A DNA stretch of 48,473 bases from Eubacteriaceae bacterium (GCA_017405085.1 JAFRBB010000019.1:1-48473); one strand, 5' to 3'. Positions 24,962 to 33,397 are shown, numbered from the stretch's first letter. The notes: generated by a model from the sequence alone, not told the origin. Numbers and translations: made by a program.

Positions 24962-26614
24962 TTAATTTCCCGTCAGATGATAGTCATAGGATTTTGATTC
25001 CTCGCGGACGCTTTGAACCGACGCGGCTCTCGCCACGGCGTGAATGACGGTTTTGATATATTCCGTTTTCCAAGACGTGCGGTTTTCGATGGTCTGTATG
25101 TCCACACTCACTGTGGGTTTTCCCACGCCTTGCGCTTCGGCAAGGGCTGTCACCCGCGCTTTCGCGGCATCCGCCGCAAAGGCAACGGCGGTGTCTTTGT
25201 CCGAAAAGGACGCGGTCTCTCCCATGATATGGGCGACAAATCCGTCGTTTTCCTCATCGGGGCGGACCAACGCCGTGGCGCGTTCCTCCACGGCGGCAAC
25301 GGCGGCTCCGACGGCGGCGGCCACTTCGTGGTGCTCGGGGATGATCGCGTCCCGGCCGGTTCTGTCCCTCAAATTGTGATACCAGCTTCCCGCCGGCGCG
25401 CCGATGGCCAGGACAGGATAGGCGAGATCAGCATAGGCCTTAAGCACATCCTCGTCAATGCGCCGGTAAACCAAATTTTTCAAATCGGATAAAAGGGTCT
25501 TAGGATCGCTTCCGCAGGCTTCGGCTTGGGCGTCCAGGGCCTTTTTTGCTTTTTTTGTGTCCCAACGGGAAAGCTCTCCCGAAAGATGCAAAATATCCGT
25601 CGGTGTGAGCACCGGCGCGGCCTCCGCGTCTGCCCGGCGGCAGGCGGGGGTTACTCGGGCGGGGGTGAGGACCGGTTTGCCGTTGTCTAGGACAATGGCC
25701 GAGTCGCCGCCGAGACCGGTGGTGGTCAGTTTGGCCGAATCCACATGGGTCTGCCAGCGGCCGACCTTGGCCCCGACGGGGGAGAGGGTCAGGCTTCGAT
25801 TCGTGACGATGCCCGTGTCGGTGGTGGTGCCCCCCATGTCCGCCACGATGGCATTGTCGGCGCCGGAGAGGGTCACCGCGCCGATCATGCTGGCGGCGGG
25901 TCCGGAAAGAATGGTCTCCACCGGTTTTTCCTTGATGAAATCCAGGGTGGCCAGATGGCCGTCGCCCTTGACGATGAATACCGGGGCGGTGATTTTTTTG
26001 GCGTCAAGAGCCCGAATGACGGCCTCGATAAAGTCATGGATAATGGGAATCAGCCCCGCGTTTAACACGGCGGTGACGGTGCGGTCGTGAAAGCCCAGTT
26101 GTCCCGACAGGGCATGGGCGCAGATGACAGGCGCCGTCGTTTTGTTCTCGATCATGGCTTTCACGGCCAGTTCGTGGCTGTTGTTGCGGGTGCTCATCAT
26201 GCCGGAGACGGCAAAAGCTTCCGCGTGGGGAAGCAGGGCGTCGATGGCCTTTTCGGCGGCGTCCTCATCCAGAGGCATCAGTTCCTTTCCTTTAATGCCG
26301 ATTTTTCCGGCAACGCTTTTTACCCACGGTGTCGGCAAGGGGTCTTTCGGTTCGGCGCCGATGGCGATCAAACCGACGGGACGGCCTTTGCCCTCCACGA
26401 TGGCGTTGGTGGCCAGGGTGGTGGAGAGGACGATTTTGTCAATGACCTCAGGCTCGTCAAAATCCAAGGCGTCCAGCACCGCCGAGACGCTCTCGGACAG
26501 ATCGGCGTGAACCGTCGGGGTTTTGGCTTTGGTTAAAACAGTGTTTCGGCTATTGTCATAGATGACGCCGTCGGTAAAAGTACCGCCGGTGTCAATTCCA
26601 AGTACGATTGACAT
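24962..26614 (-). CDS. hydantoinase/oxoprolinase family protein (HyuA-like)
   Basis: 550 residues. The N-terminus MSIVLGIDTGGTFTDGVIYD and VLSTTLATNAIVEGKG are hallmarks of the ATP-dependent hydantoinase/5-oxoprolinase A subunit, with an actin-like ATPase fold. ADMGGTTTDTGIV (about residue 258) is a second phosphate-binding motif. It lacks the HyuB partner domain and no B-subunit gene is adjacent, so the reaction is uncertain; it may act alone in amide or lactam hydrolysis or have another ATP-driven role. AAAAAGGA lies upstream of ATG 26614. Confidence 0.88.
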   Translation of the reverse strand: MSIVLGIDTGGTFTDGVIYDNSRNTVLTKAKTPTVHADLSESVSAVLDALDFDEPEVIDKIVLSTTLATNAIVEGKGRPVGLIAIGAEPKDPLPTPWVKSVAGKIGIKGKELMPLDEDAAEKAIDALLPHAEAFAVSGMMSTRNNSHELAVKAMIENKTTAPVICAHALSGQLGFHDRTVTAVLNAGLIPIIHDFIEAVIRALDAKKITAPVFIVKGDGHLATLDFIKEKPVETILSGPAASMIGAVTLSGADNAIVADMGGTTTDTGIVTNRSLTLSPVGAKVGRWQTHVDSAKLTTTGLGGDSAIVLDNGKPVLTPARVTPACRRADAEAAPVLTPTDILHLSGELSRWDTKKAKKALDAQAEACGSDPKTLLSDLKNLVYRRIDEDVLKAYADLAYPVLAIGAPAGSWYHNLRDRTGRDAIIPEHHEVAAAVGAAVAAVEERATALVRPDEENDGFVAHIMGETASFSDKDTAVAFAADAAKARVTALAEAQGVGKPTVSVDIQTIENRTSWKTEYIKTVIHAVARAASVQSVREESKSYDYHLTGN

Positions 26615-26693
26615 ATGGTTTTAAGTTCCTTTTTGTATTTCTATGATAGACTTAAGCCATATTTTAACACAAAGACGCACAGGAGAGGAAAAA

Positions 26694-26840
26694 ATGAAAG
26701 AAAAAACACGTAATCTCATCGGCGGCGGATTGCTTGCCGTATTCACATTGATGATCGCTTTGGGCGCTGCCCGGGGAGAAATCGCGGCAGTGATGGCCAA
26801 AGCCTGCGCCATCTGCCTGCAGTGCATCGGGATTGGATAA
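26694..26840 (+). CDS. CD1871A-type CXXC microprotein
   Basis: 48 residues. One membrane helix (GGGLLAVFTLMIALGAA) is followed by RGEIAAVMAKACAICLQCIGIG, ending in a CxxC that sits after a second hydrophobic stretch. This matches the small clostridial 'CD1871A family CXXC motif' proteins. AGGAGAGGAAAAA precedes ATG 26694. Such microproteins are commonly beside NapH-like 4Fe-4S membrane proteins, and one follows here, so an electron-transfer or maturation link is inferred. The CxxC could bind metal or carry disulfide chemistry. Confidence 0.72.
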   Translation: MKEKTRNLIGGGLLAVFTLMIALGAARGEIAAVMAKACAICLQCIGIG

Positions 26841-26908
26841 AATAATTAACGATTAACGATTAATGATTAATAATTGTGGAAGAAATCCGGCCGAGTCGGA
26901 TTTCTATT
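26841..26908 (+). terminator. AT-rich repeat plus hairpin (composite copy 3)
   Basis: ATTAACGATTAACGATTAAT units, then stem GAAATCCG / CGGATTTC with a 7-nt loop (26882-26904). The flanks AGGAAGAAATCC-like sequence is shared with copy 4 at 28005. It follows the CXXC microprotein gene. Confidence 0.65.
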
Positions 26909-26977
26909 TGGGTTTTTGCTGTTCATCAGTTCAAGCTTTTTGTTTTATCTCTATCTTTTTGATGATGAGAGCTGTAA

Positions 26978-27026
26978 TGAATTTATCCGCGTTTATCTGC
27001 GGTATCTGCGAGAGACCATCATAGTC
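26978..27026. repeat. dispersed TTATCCGCG/TCTGCGAGAGAC repeat, copy 1
   Basis: About 49 bp carrying ATTTATCCGCG, ATCTGCGGTATCTGCGAGAG and a GACCATCATAGTC end. A diverged second copy lies at 28660-28704. It is located 70 bp upstream of the NapH-like gene, in its leader. Confidence 0.6.
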
Positions 27027-27095
27027 GCGATTAGCCGAAACCCATAAAACAGGTGAAAAGCCACCGAGCACAAAAAGGCTCCCTTGATATGAACA

Positions 27096-28010
27096 ATGAA
27101 AGATTTCGGAAACAACATGAACAAAACAACACACATCAACAGATTTCGGTTATGGTGTCAAATTGCCTTTGTCGCCGTCACCAACGGGTATATCGCCGGA
27201 TTCGCTAAAGGAGAAATTTTTAGCGGGCCATCAAAAGCCCTTTGTGTGCCGGGGCTTAATTGCCATTCTTGCCCCGGCGCTCTGTTCGCTTGTCCTGTGG
27301 GCGCCCTTCAGGCGGTGCTGGGAAGCCGCGCTTTTGACTTTTCACTGTACGTTTTCGGCATCCTCGGTGTTTTCGGCACGGTGTTCGGGCGGTTCATCTG
27401 CGGGTGGCTTTGTCCGTTCGGACTGGTTCAGGATTTGCTCGGGAAAATTCCCGTTCCCTTCAAGCGGAAAACCCTGCCCGGTCACAAAATCCTTTCCTAT
27501 TTAAAATATCTTGTTCTTTTGATCTTGGTCATCCTCTTGCCGATTTTTGTCAGAAGCGCCATGGGGCAGGGCGAACCTTGGTTTTGCGCTTATCTGTGTC
27601 CGTCGGGAACCCTTTTCGCGGGGATTCCGCTCCTTGCGCTCAAAGGCGATTTGCGCGGCTTTATCGGCGGGACCTTTTTTTGGAAACTCGGTGTGCTCAT
27701 CGTGGTTTTGATTCTCAGCACAGTGGTCAACCGGCCTTTTTGTCAATATCTTTGTCCGTTGGGCGCGCTCTACGGCCTGTTTAATCCCATCGCGCTCTAT
27801 CGCTACAAAGTGGAAGAACATTGCGTGGATTGCGGCGCTTGTCAAAAGACCTGTCCCTTTGACATCGACGTTTCACAAACGCCAAACAGCGCGGCGTGCA
27901 TCCGCTGCGGCGCCTGTCAAAAGGCCTGTCCGACGGGAGCCATTACCTCGACCTTTGATGCTTTAAAGAAAAATATAACGCCTTCCAAGTCCGTCGACCC
28001 TGATGAATGA
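27096..28010 (+). CDS. NapH-like 4Fe-4S membrane protein
   Basis: About 304 residues with around five membrane helices. It has CGWLCPFGLVQDL and CAYLCPSGTLFAG / CQYLCPLGALYG, the NapH/RnfB-neighbour-type Cys pairs facing the membrane, then two C-terminal ferredoxin-like 4Fe-4S motifs (CVDCGACQKTCPFD and CIRCGACQKACPTG). Such proteins move electrons between quinone-like carriers or flavoproteins and Fe-S proteins. ATG 27096 or 27117 both lack a clear ribosome site; I show the longer form. It is separated from the CXXC gene by a composite terminator. Confidence 0.87.
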   Translation: MKDFGNNMNKTTHINRFRLWCQIAFVAVTNGYIAGFAKGEIFSGPSKALCVPGLNCHSCPGALFACPVGALQAVLGSRAFDFSLYVFGILGVFGTVFGRFICGWLCPFGLVQDLLGKIPVPFKRKTLPGHKILSYLKYLVLLILVILLPIFVRSAMGQGEPWFCAYLCPSGTLFAGIPLLALKGDLRGFIGGTFFWKLGVLIVVLILSTVVNRPFCQYLCPLGALYGLFNPIALYRYKVEEHCVDCGACQKTCPFDIDVSQTPNSAACIRCGACQKACPTGAITSTFDALKKNITPSKSVDPDE

Positions 28011-28047
28011 TGAATGATTGAGGAAGAAATCCGGCGAGCCGGATTTC
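28005..28047 (+). terminator. AT-rich repeat plus hairpin (composite copy 4)
   Basis: GAATGATGAATGATTGAGG microrepeat, then a 10-bp stem GAAATCCGGC / GCCGGATTTC with 2-nt tip (28026-28047). It overlaps the NapH-like stop, and no long T-run follows, so it may work as an RNA-stability hairpin instead. Confidence 0.6.
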
Positions 28048-28099
28048 AAATTGGAATCAGCTTACGTCGAAGCAACAAGGCTCCCCCCTCGGGAGAGGG

Positions 28100-28615
28100 T
28101 AAGCCGCGAGCCTCTTACTTTGCGGTTAAAGCGTGATCTCTTTGCCGTGAAACAACTTCCGCAGCGGCGTTATCTCAGCCCGGCAAATATTGGCGGCGCT
28201 TTAGCGAGGAACAGCCGTTCCGAGCGTAAGTGAGCATCCAAATCTATGATTTTCGTAAAAGTAAGCCGTGCAGACTTTCACTGGTTCAGGGCGAACAGCC
28301 ATGCTTGCATGATCTGGGCGCTCTGAGCCTGTGAAAGAATATAGGGCGCACGCCCGACCGAAATGCCCAAAGGGCATGAGGTGCACGGCTTACTTTGGGC
28401 AGGTTGCTTGTTTAAAGGCGAGCCGCCATGCTTGCATGAGCGGGGTGCCGTGAACCGTCGGAAGGCTATAGGGCGCACGCCCGACCGAAATGCCCGAAGG
28501 GCATAAGGTGCAAGGCTTACCCATGCGAACTTATCGAGCGAAGCGGGTGGAGATGTTTTCGAGCAAAGCGAGCAATCTGACCAAAAAAGACAGGTGTAAC
28601 CCAAACCTCTTTTTC
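28100..28615. repeat. mosaic repeat island C
   Basis: Starts with the TAAGCCGCGAGCCTCTTACT module shared with island B, then the GCGTAAGTGAGCATCC unit. The roughly 190-bp module (28252-28450) follows as the reverse complement of 8575-8775. It ends with CTTATCGAGCGAAGCGGGTG and GTTTTCGAGCAAAGCGAG (28555). A further degraded CAAAGCGAGAAAACTGCCC piece is at 28743. Confidence 0.8.
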
Positions 28616-28659
28616 TCGCTGATAACGCTGATTCACGCAGATCAAGAAATAAATACAAT

Positions 28660-28704
28660 ATTTATCCGCGATCATCTGCGTCATCTGCGAGAGACGATGA
28701 CAGT
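28660..28704. repeat. dispersed TTATCCGCG/TCTGCGAGAGAC repeat, copy 2
   Basis: About 45 bp matching the 26978 copy (TTTATCCGCGATCATCTGCG, then TCATCTGCGAGAGACGATGA). It lies just after repeat island C. Confidence 0.6.
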
Positions 28705-28853
28705 CCTTATTTATTAATTTGGCTCACGTGAACTTATCCGTATCAAAGCGAGAAAACTGCCCAAGAAAGAATAGCGAAAAGCTTTGCTTTTTAGCCGGAC
28801 TGAGGGGTTTTCTTGCGAAAACCTCACTTACCATGTTATTCTACCATTCGTCA

Positions 28854-28882
28854 TTGACATCCCCCGCAAGTTGTGATAGTAT
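28854..28882 (+). promoter_or_regulatory. tRNA-Gly promoter
   Basis: Perfect TTGACA (28854-28859), exact 17-nt spacer, TAGTAT (28877-28882), 15 nt before the mature tRNA. Confidence 0.75.
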
Positions 28883-28897
28883 TCTAATGTTGCAAGT

Positions 28898-28971
28898 GCG
28901 GGTGTAGCTCAATGGCAGAGCCCCAGCTTCCCAAGCTGGTCACGAGAGTTCGATTCTCTTCACCCGCTCCA
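28898..28971 (+). tRNA. tRNA-Gly (CCC)
   Basis: 74 nt with encoded CCA. The acceptor pair is GCGGGTG / CACCCGC, the anticodon arm is CCAGC TTCCCAA GCTGG giving CCC, and the T-arm has GTTCGATTC. Confidence 0.95.
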
Positions 28972-28986
28972 AAGAAGGGATCAAAG

Positions 28987-29009
28987 GCGGTACTTCGGTA
29001 TCGCTTTTT
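28987..29009 (+). terminator. tRNA-Gly terminator
   Basis: Stem GCGGTAC / GTATCGC (one wobble) with TTCG loop, followed by five T's. Confidence 0.85.
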
Positions 29010-29118
29010 CATTTTTCTTTTAAAAATTTCAATTCATTTTAGGTCTTTGAATAAAAACTGAAAAAAACCCGTTCAAGGCTTTTCATTCGTCTCTTTATCT
29101 GATAAACTATCATTTAAA

Positions 29119-29284
29119 GATAGAGGCGCGTGTTTCATCAGTCCCCAATCGGACCAAAGCAGAAAGGGAAGAGGGTTGGCAAAAGGGGAACATGCCGAAG
29201 AGGTTCGGTTTCTGCTCCCGAGTCTCTGGGCTTATTGTTAAGAGCAATAAGACTGTCACTTATCCCATAAGTGGAGCGCTATCC
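29119..29284 (+). ncRNA. lysine riboswitch (L-box)
   Basis: About 165-nt aptamer just upstream of asd. Recognisable conserved parts are AGAGGCGCG at the 5' side, GCCGAAGAGGTTCGG in the upper arm, GCAATAAGACTGTCAC, and GTGGAGCGCTATCC at the 3' side. The P1 stem is closed by GATAG (29119) and CTATC (29279). Known L-boxes bind lysine and shut off lysine synthesis or transport, matching the asd-dapA-dapB-lysC genes downstream. Confidence 0.92.
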
Positions 29285-29306
29285 TACCGTGTTTTTTTCG
29301 TGTAGC

Positions 29307-29334
29307 GGATAGCCGGCTCCATGCCGGTTTTTTT
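29307..29334 (+). terminator. riboswitch terminator (expression platform)
   Basis: Stem CCGGC / GCCGG with a 5-nt loop followed by seven T's. GGATAGC (29307) is complementary to GCTATCC (29278), so it can pair with the 3' strand of P1. Lysine-dependent switching between these alternatives is the expected mechanism. Confidence 0.8.
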
Positions 29335-29363
29335 CATACAAATGGTTAGGAGGTCGATTGTAA

Positions 29364-30365
29364 ATGAAAAAATATAATGTAGCCGTCGTCGGCGCGACGG
29401 GACTCGTCGGCACCATGATGCTCAAGGTGCTGGCCGAACGTCATTTTCCGGTGAATAATCTGTATCCAATGGCGTCATATCGCAGCGCCGGAAAAAAAGT
29501 AGAATTTGAAGGAAAAGAATATACCGTCGAGGAATTAAAGCCCGAATCGTTCGATAAGGATATCGATATCGCGCTGTTTTCGGCAGGCGGCGGCACCAGC
29601 AAAACTTTCGCGCCGGAAGCGGCGAAGCGCGGCGTCATCGTCATTGACAATAGCTCGGCCTGGCGGATGGATCCCGAGGTGCCGCTGGTGGTGCCGGAGG
29701 TCAATCCCGAAGACTTAAAGCATCATCATAACATCATCGCCAATCCCAATTGCTCCACCATTCAGGCCATGCTCCCCTTAAAGGCCGTCCAAGACGCCTA
29801 CGGCATCAAACGCATTGTCTATTCAACCTATCAGGCCGTCTCCGGCGCCGGGGTTCAGGCTGTGGCGGATTTAAAAGAGGGCATCAAGGGCGAAGCGCCC
29901 AAGAAATTCCCATATCCCATCGCTTACAATGTATTGCCTCACATCGACGATTTTTTAGACAACGGCTACACCAAAGAAGAAATGAAGATGATCAACGAAT
30001 CGCATAAAATTCTTCATGATGATACGATTGCGATTACAGCGACAACGGCTCGCGTACCCGTGTTTTTCGGCCACTCCGAAAGCATCAACGTTGAGCTTGA
30101 CAAACCCTTCGGCGACGTGGAAGAACTGAAAGCCTGCATGGGCGCCATGAAAAACTGCGTGGTGGTGGACAATCCCGCCGAGCTGGCTTATCCCATGCCC
30201 ATTGACGCCGAAGGTCATGACGAGGTGTATGTCGGCCGGATCCGCCGCGATTTTTCATTGGAAAACGGATTTAATTTCTGGTGTGTCGCCGACAATATCC
30301 GCAAAGGGGCGGCGTCCAACGCCGTGCAAATCGCGGAATCCCTCGCGGAACAGAATTTGATTTAA
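29364..30365 (+). CDS. asd: aspartate-semialdehyde dehydrogenase
   Basis: 333 residues. It makes aspartate-4-semialdehyde from aspartyl phosphate with NADPH, the branch point to lysine/diaminopimelate, threonine and methionine. GATGLVGTMML is the NADP-binding loop, SAGGGTSKTFAPEAA follows, IANPNCSTIQ holds the catalytic Cys, and the substrate His is in the ARVPVFFGHSE region. Ribosome site TAGGAGG. First gene of the riboswitch-controlled operon. Confidence 0.97.
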   Translation: MKKYNVAVVGATGLVGTMMLKVLAERHFPVNNLYPMASYRSAGKKVEFEGKEYTVEELKPESFDKDIDIALFSAGGGTSKTFAPEAAKRGVIVIDNSSAWRMDPEVPLVVPEVNPEDLKHHHNIIANPNCSTIQAMLPLKAVQDAYGIKRIVYSTYQAVSGAGVQAVADLKEGIKGEAPKKFPYPIAYNVLPHIDDFLDNGYTKEEMKMINESHKILHDDTIAITATTARVPVFFGHSESINVELDKPFGDVEELKACMGAMKNCVVVDNPAELAYPMPIDAEGHDEVYVGRIRRDFSLENGFNFWCVADNIRKGAASNAVQIAESLAEQNLI

Positions 30366-30368
30366 TCG

Positions 30369-30385
30369 AAGCGGAAAATCCGCTT
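30369..30385 (+). other. intercistronic hairpin asd-dapA
   Basis: Perfect 7-bp stem AAGCGGA / TCCGCTT with AAA loop between asd and dapA. There is no T-run, so it probably sets RNA processing or stability. Confidence 0.45.
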
Positions 30386-30406
30386 ATTCTAAAAAGGAGA
30401 AACAAC

Positions 30407-31294
30407 ATGTCAACGATTTTTACGGGTAGCTGTGTGGCCATGTGCACCCCATTTAAAGATGGAGCCGTCGATTTTGACGCGATGCGCCGCCTCATCGATT
30501 GGCACATCACCGAAGGCACCGACGCGCTGTTGATTTGCGGAACAACCGGCGAAAGCTCCACCCTTGATGATGCCGAGCATCGCGAGGTTTTAGCCAAAGC
30601 CGGAGAAATGATTGACGGCCGCGTGCCCTTTGTCGCCGGCACTGGCAGCAACGATACCGCCTATTCCGTCGATTTGACCCGATACGCCAAAAACTGCGGC
30701 GCCGACGGAGCGCTGGTCATCAACCCCTACTACAACAAAACCTCTCAGGAAGGCATTTACAGACATATCGCGACCGTTGCCGAAGCCAATCCCGATATGC
30801 CGATTATTGTTTACAACGTTCCTGGAAGAACAGGATCCAATATTGCGCCTGCAACGCTCAAACGTCTGGCCGAAATAGATAATATCAGCGCTGTCAAAGA
30901 AGCCAGCGGTTCCATCAGTCAAATCGCGGAAATTATCGAAATCTGTCCCGACGATTTTACGGTTTACAGCGGCAACGACGATCAAACCCTGCCGATTATC
31001 GCTCTGGGCGGCAAAGGCGTCATTTCCGTCACGGCCAATATCCTGCCCAAAGCGGTCCACGACATGACGATGGCCTGCTTAAACGACGATATGCCGAAAG
31101 CCCGGGAATTGTTCAGAAAAATCAACCCCGTCAACCGCGCGATGTTTTTCGAATCCAATCCGATTCCCGTCAAAACCGCCATGCGCCTGATGGGACTTGA
31201 TAGCGGTGAGCGCCGTCTGCCGTTGGTGGAAATGGGCGAAGCTAACGAAGCGCGGATGGTTGAGGTGTTGAAAGCGTACGGAGGCATTTTATAA
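30407..31294 (+). CDS. dapA: 4-hydroxy-tetrahydrodipicolinate synthase
   Basis: 295-residue aldolase-type enzyme condensing pyruvate with aspartate semialdehyde. CGTTGESSTL (about residues 44-53) is the family signature, YYNKTSQEG and IIVYNVPGRTGSNI hold the catalytic Tyr region, and AVKEASG contains the Schiff-base Lys. ATG 30407 has AAAAGGAG upstream; the frame is open further upstream within asd without a site. Confidence 0.97.
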   Translation: MSTIFTGSCVAMCTPFKDGAVDFDAMRRLIDWHITEGTDALLICGTTGESSTLDDAEHREVLAKAGEMIDGRVPFVAGTGSNDTAYSVDLTRYAKNCGADGALVINPYYNKTSQEGIYRHIATVAEANPDMPIIVYNVPGRTGSNIAPATLKRLAEIDNISAVKEASGSISQIAEIIEICPDDFTVYSGNDDQTLPIIALGGKGVISVTANILPKAVHDMTMACLNDDMPKARELFRKINPVNRAMFFESNPIPVKTAMRLMGLDSGERRLPLVEMGEANEARMVEVLKAYGGIL

Positions 31295-32047
31295 ATGAAA
31301 AAAGTACTCTTATCCGGCGCCGCGGGCGTCATGGGACAATTTGTCCGCGAGGCTGTTGCGACCGCAGATGATTTTACCATTGTCTGCGGATTCGATGCCA
31401 AAGCCGATCCCGACGCTGATTTTCCCATCTACTCTGATCTCGACGAATGCGATGAGGATGTGGATGTCATCATTGACTTTTCGCATTTTTCCGCCTTCCG
31501 AGCCATCTTTGACTATGCCGTCTGCAAAAAAATTCCCATTGTCATTGCCACAACGGGATTATCCGAAGAAGACATGGCCGCCGTTAACGAAGGGGCCAAA
31601 GTGATTCCCGTGTTTAAAACGGCCAATATGTCCCTGGGTGTCAACGTCATGGCCAAGGTATTAAAGGACATTTCGGAAACCCTCAAAGCCTATGACGTCG
31701 AGATCATCGAAAAGCATCACCATCGCAAGGTCGACGCTCCCAGCGGCACCGCCATTCTCCTCGCCGACGCCGTGAATGACGGACTTAGCGAAAAACGGGA
31801 ATTCACCTACGGCCGTCACGGACGGGACGCCAAACGCGATGTCTCGGAAATCGGCATTCACGCCGTGCGCGCCGGCACCATCGCCGGAGAGCATACGGTG
31901 CTTTACGCTGGTGATGACGAGCTCATCGAAATCAAACACACGGCCTTATCCCGCAAGATTTTCGCCAACGGAGCCTTGACGGCCGCCCGTTTTCTCGCGG
32001 ATCAAAAGCCCGGTTTATACACCATGGAAAACGTCATCGGCCAATAA
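31295..32047 (+). CDS. dapB: 4-hydroxy-tetrahydrodipicolinate reductase
   Basis: 250 residues, starting directly after the dapA stop. LSGAAGVMGQFV is the NAD(P)-binding loop, DVIIDFSHFSAFRAI and VIATTGLSEEDM follow, and EKHHHRKVDAPSGTA is the substrate/catalytic His-Lys motif. It reduces the DapA product toward tetrahydrodipicolinate. No dapL/dapD-type genes follow here, so the later steps are elsewhere. Confidence 0.97.
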   Translation: MKKVLLSGAAGVMGQFVREAVATADDFTIVCGFDAKADPDADFPIYSDLDECDEDVDVIIDFSHFSAFRAIFDYAVCKKIPIVIATTGLSEEDMAAVNEGAKVIPVFKTANMSLGVNVMAKVLKDISETLKAYDVEIIEKHHHRKVDAPSGTAILLADAVNDGLSEKREFTYGRHGRDAKRDVSEIGIHAVRAGTIAGEHTVLYAGDDELIEIKHTALSRKIFANGALTAARFLADQKPGLYTMENVIGQ

Positions 32048-32178
32048 CCGGAATGGCTCATCACGTGTTGTTCACCCGGTTGATTCATTGAGATGTCATG
32101 ACCATTTCCCGTCACGGATTTCAAAAGCGAATCATCCGACATGAGATTCTTTAAAACATCACATCCTATTTTATTATT

Positions 32179-33384
32179 ATGAAAAATATCATTGTACAAA
32201 AATACGGCGGGACCTCAATGGGGACCATCAGCCGGATTCAGAATGTGGCGAAGCGCATCATCGCCAAAAAAGAAGAAGGGTATAAAATGGTCGCCGTGGT
32301 GTCCGCCATGGGAAAAAGCACCGACGAATTGGTCGCCATGGCCTATCAAATTAACCCGAAACCGCCGAAGCGGGAAATGGACATGCTGCTTGCCACCGGT
32401 GAGCAGGTGTCGATTTCCATGTTGTCGATGGCCCTGGATCAAATGGGATACGACGCCATTTCCTTCACCGGGCCCCAGGTCGGCATCCGCACCGTCGGTC
32501 TTCACGGCCGCGCCCGGATTATGGACATTGACACCACCAAAATCACCCAGGCGCTGGAAGACGACAAAATCGTCATTATCGCGGGTTTTCAAGGGGTCAA
32601 TGAACACGACGACATCACCACGCTGGGGCGGGGCGGCTCCGATACCAGCGCCGTTGCCCTCTCCTGCGTGCTCCAATGTCCCTGTGAAATCTATACGGAC
32701 GTGGACGGCATTTACGGCGTGGATCCGAGACTCTATCCGCCGGCCAAAAAACTCGATCGCGTCAGCTATGAGGAAATGCTCGAGATGGCCAGTCTCGGCG
32801 CCGGCGTGATGCATACCCGCGCCATTGAGCTCGGCAGCAAATATAACGCCGATCTCTATGTGGCCTCCAGCATTCACGATATTCCCGGAACCCTCATTTG
32901 TCACGGGGCGGCGGAAAAGGAAAAGCCGATCACCGGTCTCGCGGTGGACGAAGGCGAATTCATGATTTCCATGCGCAAAGTGCCTTTTGACATCAATGTC
33001 ACGTCGGCATTTTTTGCCGCTGTTGCGGGAAAAGGCGTCAACATCGACATGATTTCTCAAACGTCGCGCATCGACGGGAAAATTCATATCTCGTTCTCGG
33101 CGCCGATGGAGGATTATGACACCGTCGAAGCCATTTTAAGGGAATTCGAGGAAGAATATCCCGAAGTGCAGGTCACCATCGACACCGACGTGGTCAAGCT
33201 GTCCGTTGTGGGTATCGGTATGAAATCCCAGACCGGTGTGGCATCCAAATATTTCAAAATTCTGTCCGATCAGCATTTCCCAATTCTGATGGTCACGACA
33301 TCGGAAATCCGCATATCCTGTCTGATCCCCTCACCGGCCAAAGAACGCGCAGTGATGGCGGTTGCCGACGCGTTTGATTTATAA
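32179..33384 (+). CDS. lysC: aspartate kinase
   Basis: 401 residues. It phosphorylates aspartate, the first step of the pathway. MKNIIVQKYGGTSMGT is the N-terminal nucleotide-binding signature, then TTLGRGGSDTSAVALS, and YTDVDGIYGVDPR is the substrate/regulatory segment. Two C-terminal ACT domains (about residues 260-401) give feedback control. No ribosome site is visible before ATG 32179 although the conserved N-terminus fixes this start. It sits 131 nt after dapB. A separate ACT protein follows. Confidence 0.96.
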   Translation: MKNIIVQKYGGTSMGTISRIQNVAKRIIAKKEEGYKMVAVVSAMGKSTDELVAMAYQINPKPPKREMDMLLATGEQVSISMLSMALDQMGYDAISFTGPQVGIRTVGLHGRARIMDIDTTKITQALEDDKIVIIAGFQGVNEHDDITTLGRGGSDTSAVALSCVLQCPCEIYTDVDGIYGVDPRLYPPAKKLDRVSYEEMLEMASLGAGVMHTRAIELGSKYNADLYVASSIHDIPGTLICHGAAEKEKPITGLAVDEGEFMISMRKVPFDINVTSAFFAAVAGKGVNIDMISQTSRIDGKIHISFSAPMEDYDTVEAILREFEEEYPEVQVTIDTDVVKLSVVGIGMKSQTGVASKYFKILSDQHFPILMVTTSEIRISCLIPSPAKERAVMAVADAFDL

Positions 33385-33397
33385 GGAGAGTTAAGCC

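Noticed and set aside
8296-28615. Islands A-C as a CRISPR array or as insertion sequences
   Set aside because: Units are not regularly spaced with unique spacers, and no cas gene, transposase or terminal inverted repeats were found.
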